From contig PBOW01000089.1 of the NCBI GenBank assembly GCA_002725365.1, positions 1-8,017 of the forward strand: a stretch of 8,017 nucleotides of DNA, read 5' to 3'. The position numbers were made by a program, and so were the translations under genes. This stretch comes from Chloroflexota bacterium (GTDB lineage Bacteria; Chloroflexota; Dehalococcoidia; UBA2979). The number at the start of each line of letters is the position of its first letter. Position 1 is the stretch's first letter. Of the stretch, positions 6,121-8,017 are shown piece after piece. The notes beneath the pieces were generated by a model. That model ran no database searches. It had not been told where the DNA came from and was given only the letters and a program-made list of their open reading frames with translations.

Positions 6121-6537
6121 ATGACTACACCTCAGCGACCTTTACCAGAAGCCGATCCCGAATCACAGGAATACTGGGACGGACTCAAAAGGCATGAACT
6201 CAGAATTCAAAAATGTAATACCTGTGGAGACGGTTATTTTTATCCGCGCCCGTTCTGTCCTAAAGAGGGTTGTCATTCCCAAAATGTAGAGTGGTTTACG
6301 GCGTCAGGTAAGGGCACATTGCATTCATACGTCATACCTCACCGAGGACATCCAGCGTTCGAAACGCCGTATGTGATTGCTGTCATTGCGCTCGAAGAGG
6401 GCGGAAAAATGATGACTAATCTCGATCTAGGTGACCTTGAACCAACGGCCGAAAACCTTCCGGTTAACGCACCGATGGAGATTGGTTACGAAGATGTATC
6501 AGATGAGGTTACATTGCCGGTCTGGCACCTAGCCTAG
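6121..6537 (+). CDS. DUF35 zinc-ribbon/OB-fold protein, partner of the thiolase-like enzyme
   Basis: A 138-residue protein of the DUF35 (PF12172/PF01796) type. The N-terminal helix (PLPEADPESQEYWDGLKRHELRI region) is followed by a rubredoxin-like zinc ribbon with C32, C35, C46 and C51 and the usual aromatic/proline filler (YFYPRPFC). From about residue 58 an OB fold begins with ASGKGTLHSYVIPHRGHPAF, then PYVIAVIALEEGG and MMTNL. The C-terminus VWHLA is short. In studied systems such as ChsH2-DUF35/Ltp2 and archaeal acetoacetyl-CoA thiolase/HMG-CoA synthase complexes, a DUF35 protein scaffolds a thiolase-superfamily enzyme and shapes its CoA-substrate channel. The next gene, 33 bases away on the same strand, is exactly such an enzyme. 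The start has a strong AGGAGG site 10 bases upstream. The specific substrate is unknown. Confidence 0.92.
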   Translation: MTTPQRPLPEADPESQEYWDGLKRHELRIQKCNTCGDGYFYPRPFCPKEGCHSQNVEWFTASGKGTLHSYVIPHRGHPAFETPYVIAVIALEEGGKMMTNLDLGDLEPTAENLPVNAPMEIGYEDVSDEVTLPVWHLA

Positions 6538-6570
6538 TCACTTACTTAGATTTGAAATTGGAGAAAAATA

Positions 6571-7725
6571 ATGGCAGATACAAGAAACTTAAGTCATAAA
6601 GTAGCGATCGTCGGAGCCGCAGAGACCGATGTTGTGGGTAAGCTCCCCACTCACTCAACTTTGCAGCTGCATGCGGAATCAGCATTTAATGCATTAGCCG
6701 ATGCTGGACTAACTTTGGATGATGTCGACGGACTTGCTACAGCAGGAGTCTCTCCTGCAGCACTAGCAGAATACCTGGGAATCATTCCTCGATACGTAGA
6801 CGGCACATCAGTAGGTGGGTGTTCATTCCTCATCCATGTAAGCCATGCTGTGGCAGCCATTGCCGCTGGCTATGCCGACGTTATTCTCGTGACCCATGGA
6901 GAATCGGGACGCTCCCGCGTTGGAGTTGGCGGAGGCGGAGCTGGTCGACAAACTCCGACTGGACAGTTCGAAGCACCTTTCGGTGTCGCAGGCCCTCCTA
7001 CTATGTTCTCAGTCCCAATTGCTCAGCATATGAAAAAATACGGTACAACTGAGGAACAACTTGCTGCAGTTTCAGTTGCCACGCGACAGTGGGCTGAAAA
7101 AAATACTCGTGCGATGATGCGAGACCCTATCACCATCCAAGATGTCCTAGAAAGCCGGATGATCGCCTGGCCGCTGCACCTCCTGAATTGCTGCCTGGTA
7201 ACTGATGGCGGCGGCGCACTAATCCTGGTATCAGAGGAACGAGCAAAAGACTTCCCCAAAAAGCCCGTATACGTGTTGGGACGAGGTGAGTCTATTGCCC
7301 ACACCAATGTAAGCCAGATGCTTGATTTCACTGAGTGGACAGGTGCTGCACGCCATACTGGACCAGAAGCTTTCAAAATGGCTGGGCTAGACCACTCGGC
7401 AATTGATCATGCCGAATTCTATGACGCGTTTTCGCATACTCCGATCTACGCACTCGAAGCCCTCGGTTTCGTGAAACCAGGTGAAGGTGGCCCGTGGTTT
7501 GCGGAAATGCATTCTGCGCCCGGCGGAGACTTCCCCATTAATACCAATGGTGGTGGTCTGTCATATACACACACTGGTATGTATGGCATGTTTGCGATCC
7601 AAGAATCAGTGCGACAACTTCGAGGTGAAGCCGAAGCACAGGTCGACGGGGTTGAAGTTTCTCTCGTACATGCACCCGGCGGTATGTTTAGTGCTACAAG
7701 TACTCTGATTCTAGGTAATCAGTAG
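6571..7725 (+). CDS. Thiolase-like protein (SCP-x/Ltp2-type lipid-transfer thiolase family)
   Basis: A complete 384-residue thiolase-fold enzyme acting on an acyl-CoA. The N-terminal half has KVAIVGAAETD (10-20), the Asp-rich stretch ADAGLTLDDVDGLA (43-56) and VDGTSVGGCSFLIH (76-89), with C84 near the position of the thiolase nucleophile. The C-terminal half has AEFYDAFSHTP (281-291) and NTNGGGLSYTHTGMYG (324-339) with H334. The usual C-terminal second Cys is replaced by the segment HAPGGMFS (367-374). In the related aldolase Ltp2 two tyrosines (reported as Y294 and Y344) are catalytic; Y284 and Y337 here are plausible counterparts but need an alignment. Thus retro-aldol cleavage is as likely as thiolysis. 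The start has GGAG 7 bases upstream. It follows the DUF35 gene and ends at a strong hairpin. A cholesterol side-chain role is not supported, since no steroid genes are present. Confidence 0.9.
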   Translation: MADTRNLSHKVAIVGAAETDVVGKLPTHSTLQLHAESAFNALADAGLTLDDVDGLATAGVSPAALAEYLGIIPRYVDGTSVGGCSFLIHVSHAVAAIAAGYADVILVTHGESGRSRVGVGGGGAGRQTPTGQFEAPFGVAGPPTMFSVPIAQHMKKYGTTEEQLAAVSVATRQWAEKNTRAMMRDPITIQDVLESRMIAWPLHLLNCCLVTDGGGALILVSEERAKDFPKKPVYVLGRGESIAHTNVSQMLDFTEWTGAARHTGPEAFKMAGLDHSAIDHAEFYDAFSHTPIYALEALGFVKPGEGGPWFAEMHSAPGGDFPINTNGGGLSYTHTGMYGMFAIQESVRQLRGEAEAQVDGVEVSLVHAPGGMFSATSTLILGNQ

Positions 7726-7753
7726 TCCAACTCAATCACAACTTGTGACCACC

Positions 7754-7800
7754 AAGAAACTAAGAAACAGCGCTCTGAGAGCGCTGTTTCTTAGTTTCTT
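7754..7800. terminator. Long palindromic hairpin, likely bidirectional terminator
   Basis: A perfect inverted repeat of 23-base arms around a single central G. The GC-rich core is GCGCTC-TGA-GAGCGC, flanked by A-rich left and T-rich right arms. On either strand the RNA would form the GC stem and be followed by a U-rich tail (TGTTTCTTAGTTTCTT on plus; the same on minus). It begins 28 bases after the thiolase stop and ends 36 bases before the stop of the convergent DinB-like gene, so it can end both transcripts. Confidence 0.85.
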
Positions 7801-7836
7801 CACATCCATCTTCAATACGTAATACGAATCGAAACT

Positions 7837-8017
7837 CTAAATACCAAGTCCAGGCTTGCCCATCATCGTGAGCATCATATTGATCTGCCCATAATGGTTA
7901 TTCCCATGATTGATAATCACTTGACCAATTATTTGATACTTGGAGAGATCACCATTTGGTCGGATATACATCTCTTCGAGTAAGTAGTCTGTGGTCATGG
8001 AACGAATCTTGGGGACA
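7837..8017 (-). CDS. DinB-like four-helix-bundle protein, C-terminal end only
   Basis: The frame enters from the right edge and ends at TAG (7837-7839); 59 residues are visible. The signature is IIGQVIINHGNNHYGQI followed by NMMLTMMG, that is a helix with H-x3-H-x-GQ. It matches the last helix of DinB/YfiT-like metal-binding proteins (NH-x3-H-R-GQ is the usual form, with Tyr here in place of Arg). The two His are metal ligands in that family; the first one lies upstream of the window. Family members act as thiol-dependent transferases (for mycothiol or bacillithiol) or have no known activity. The gene faces the thiolase gene across the palindrome. The function beyond family cannot be given from a fragment. 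Confidence 0.8.
   Translation of the reverse strand, partial: VPKIRSMTTDYLLEEMYIRPNGDLSKYQIIGQVIINHGNNHYGQINMMLTMMGKPGLGI

Noticed and set aside
6121..7725. Steroid side-chain degradation (ChsH2/Ltp2) as a firm assignment for the DUF35/thiolase pair
   Set aside because: DUF35 is a separate protein here without a fused MaoC domain, and no steroid catabolic neighbours are seen; only the family-level relation is supported.

Overview
The window looks like a compact bacterial chromosome segment of balanced base composition (roughly half G+C by eye). It has short intergenic gaps, overlapping genes and frequent GTG starts. The mix of a zinc alcohol dehydrogenase, a beta-hydroxyacid dehydrogenase, an FMN nitroreductase, a DUF35/thiolase pair and a DinB-like protein is typical of uncultured, often marine, Actinobacteriota (Acidimicrobiia-like) or SAR202-type Chloroflexota. 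That placement is an inference; there is no rRNA or marker gene here. I see no tRNA, rRNA, CRISPR array, insertion sequence or attachment site.

Layout. Left block, minus strand: the N-terminal part of a membrane-anchored protein runs off the left edge (1-359). Upstream of it is a zinc-dependent alcohol dehydrogenase (445-1524), preceded by a small membrane-anchored Cys-rich protein (1575-1760). A divergent intergenic region then leads to a plus-strand 3-hydroxyisobutyrate-dehydrogenase-family reductase (1908-2810). Its stop codon overlaps the stop of the gene facing it on a shared CTAG. The central block is a tight minus-strand operon read from 5996 to 2807: a duplicated ferredoxin-like (NIPSNAP/ABM-type) protein, an inositol-monophosphatase-family phosphatase, a DehI-like internally repeated helical protein, and an FMN nitroreductase. 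The first three genes overlap by 14 and 8 bases. From the same 124-base divergent region a plus-strand pair starts: a DUF35 zinc-ribbon/OB-fold protein and a thiolase-like protein (6121-7725). A near-perfect palindrome (7754-7800) sits between this pair and the C-terminal end of a DinB-like gene entering from the right on the minus strand.

How the genes may work together. DUF35 proteins commonly form complexes with thiolase-superfamily enzymes on CoA esters, so 6121-7725 is probably a two-subunit CoA-ester carbon-carbon lyase or ligase. Two NAD(P) oxidoreductases, a flavin reductase, a possible haloacid dehalogenase relative and an unknown ABM protein lie around it. I read the window as a catabolic or accessory metabolic neighbourhood for small organic acids and alcohols. 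The substrate is not determined by the sequence. The least explained parts are the four-gene operon at 2807-5996 and the small Cys-rich membrane protein.
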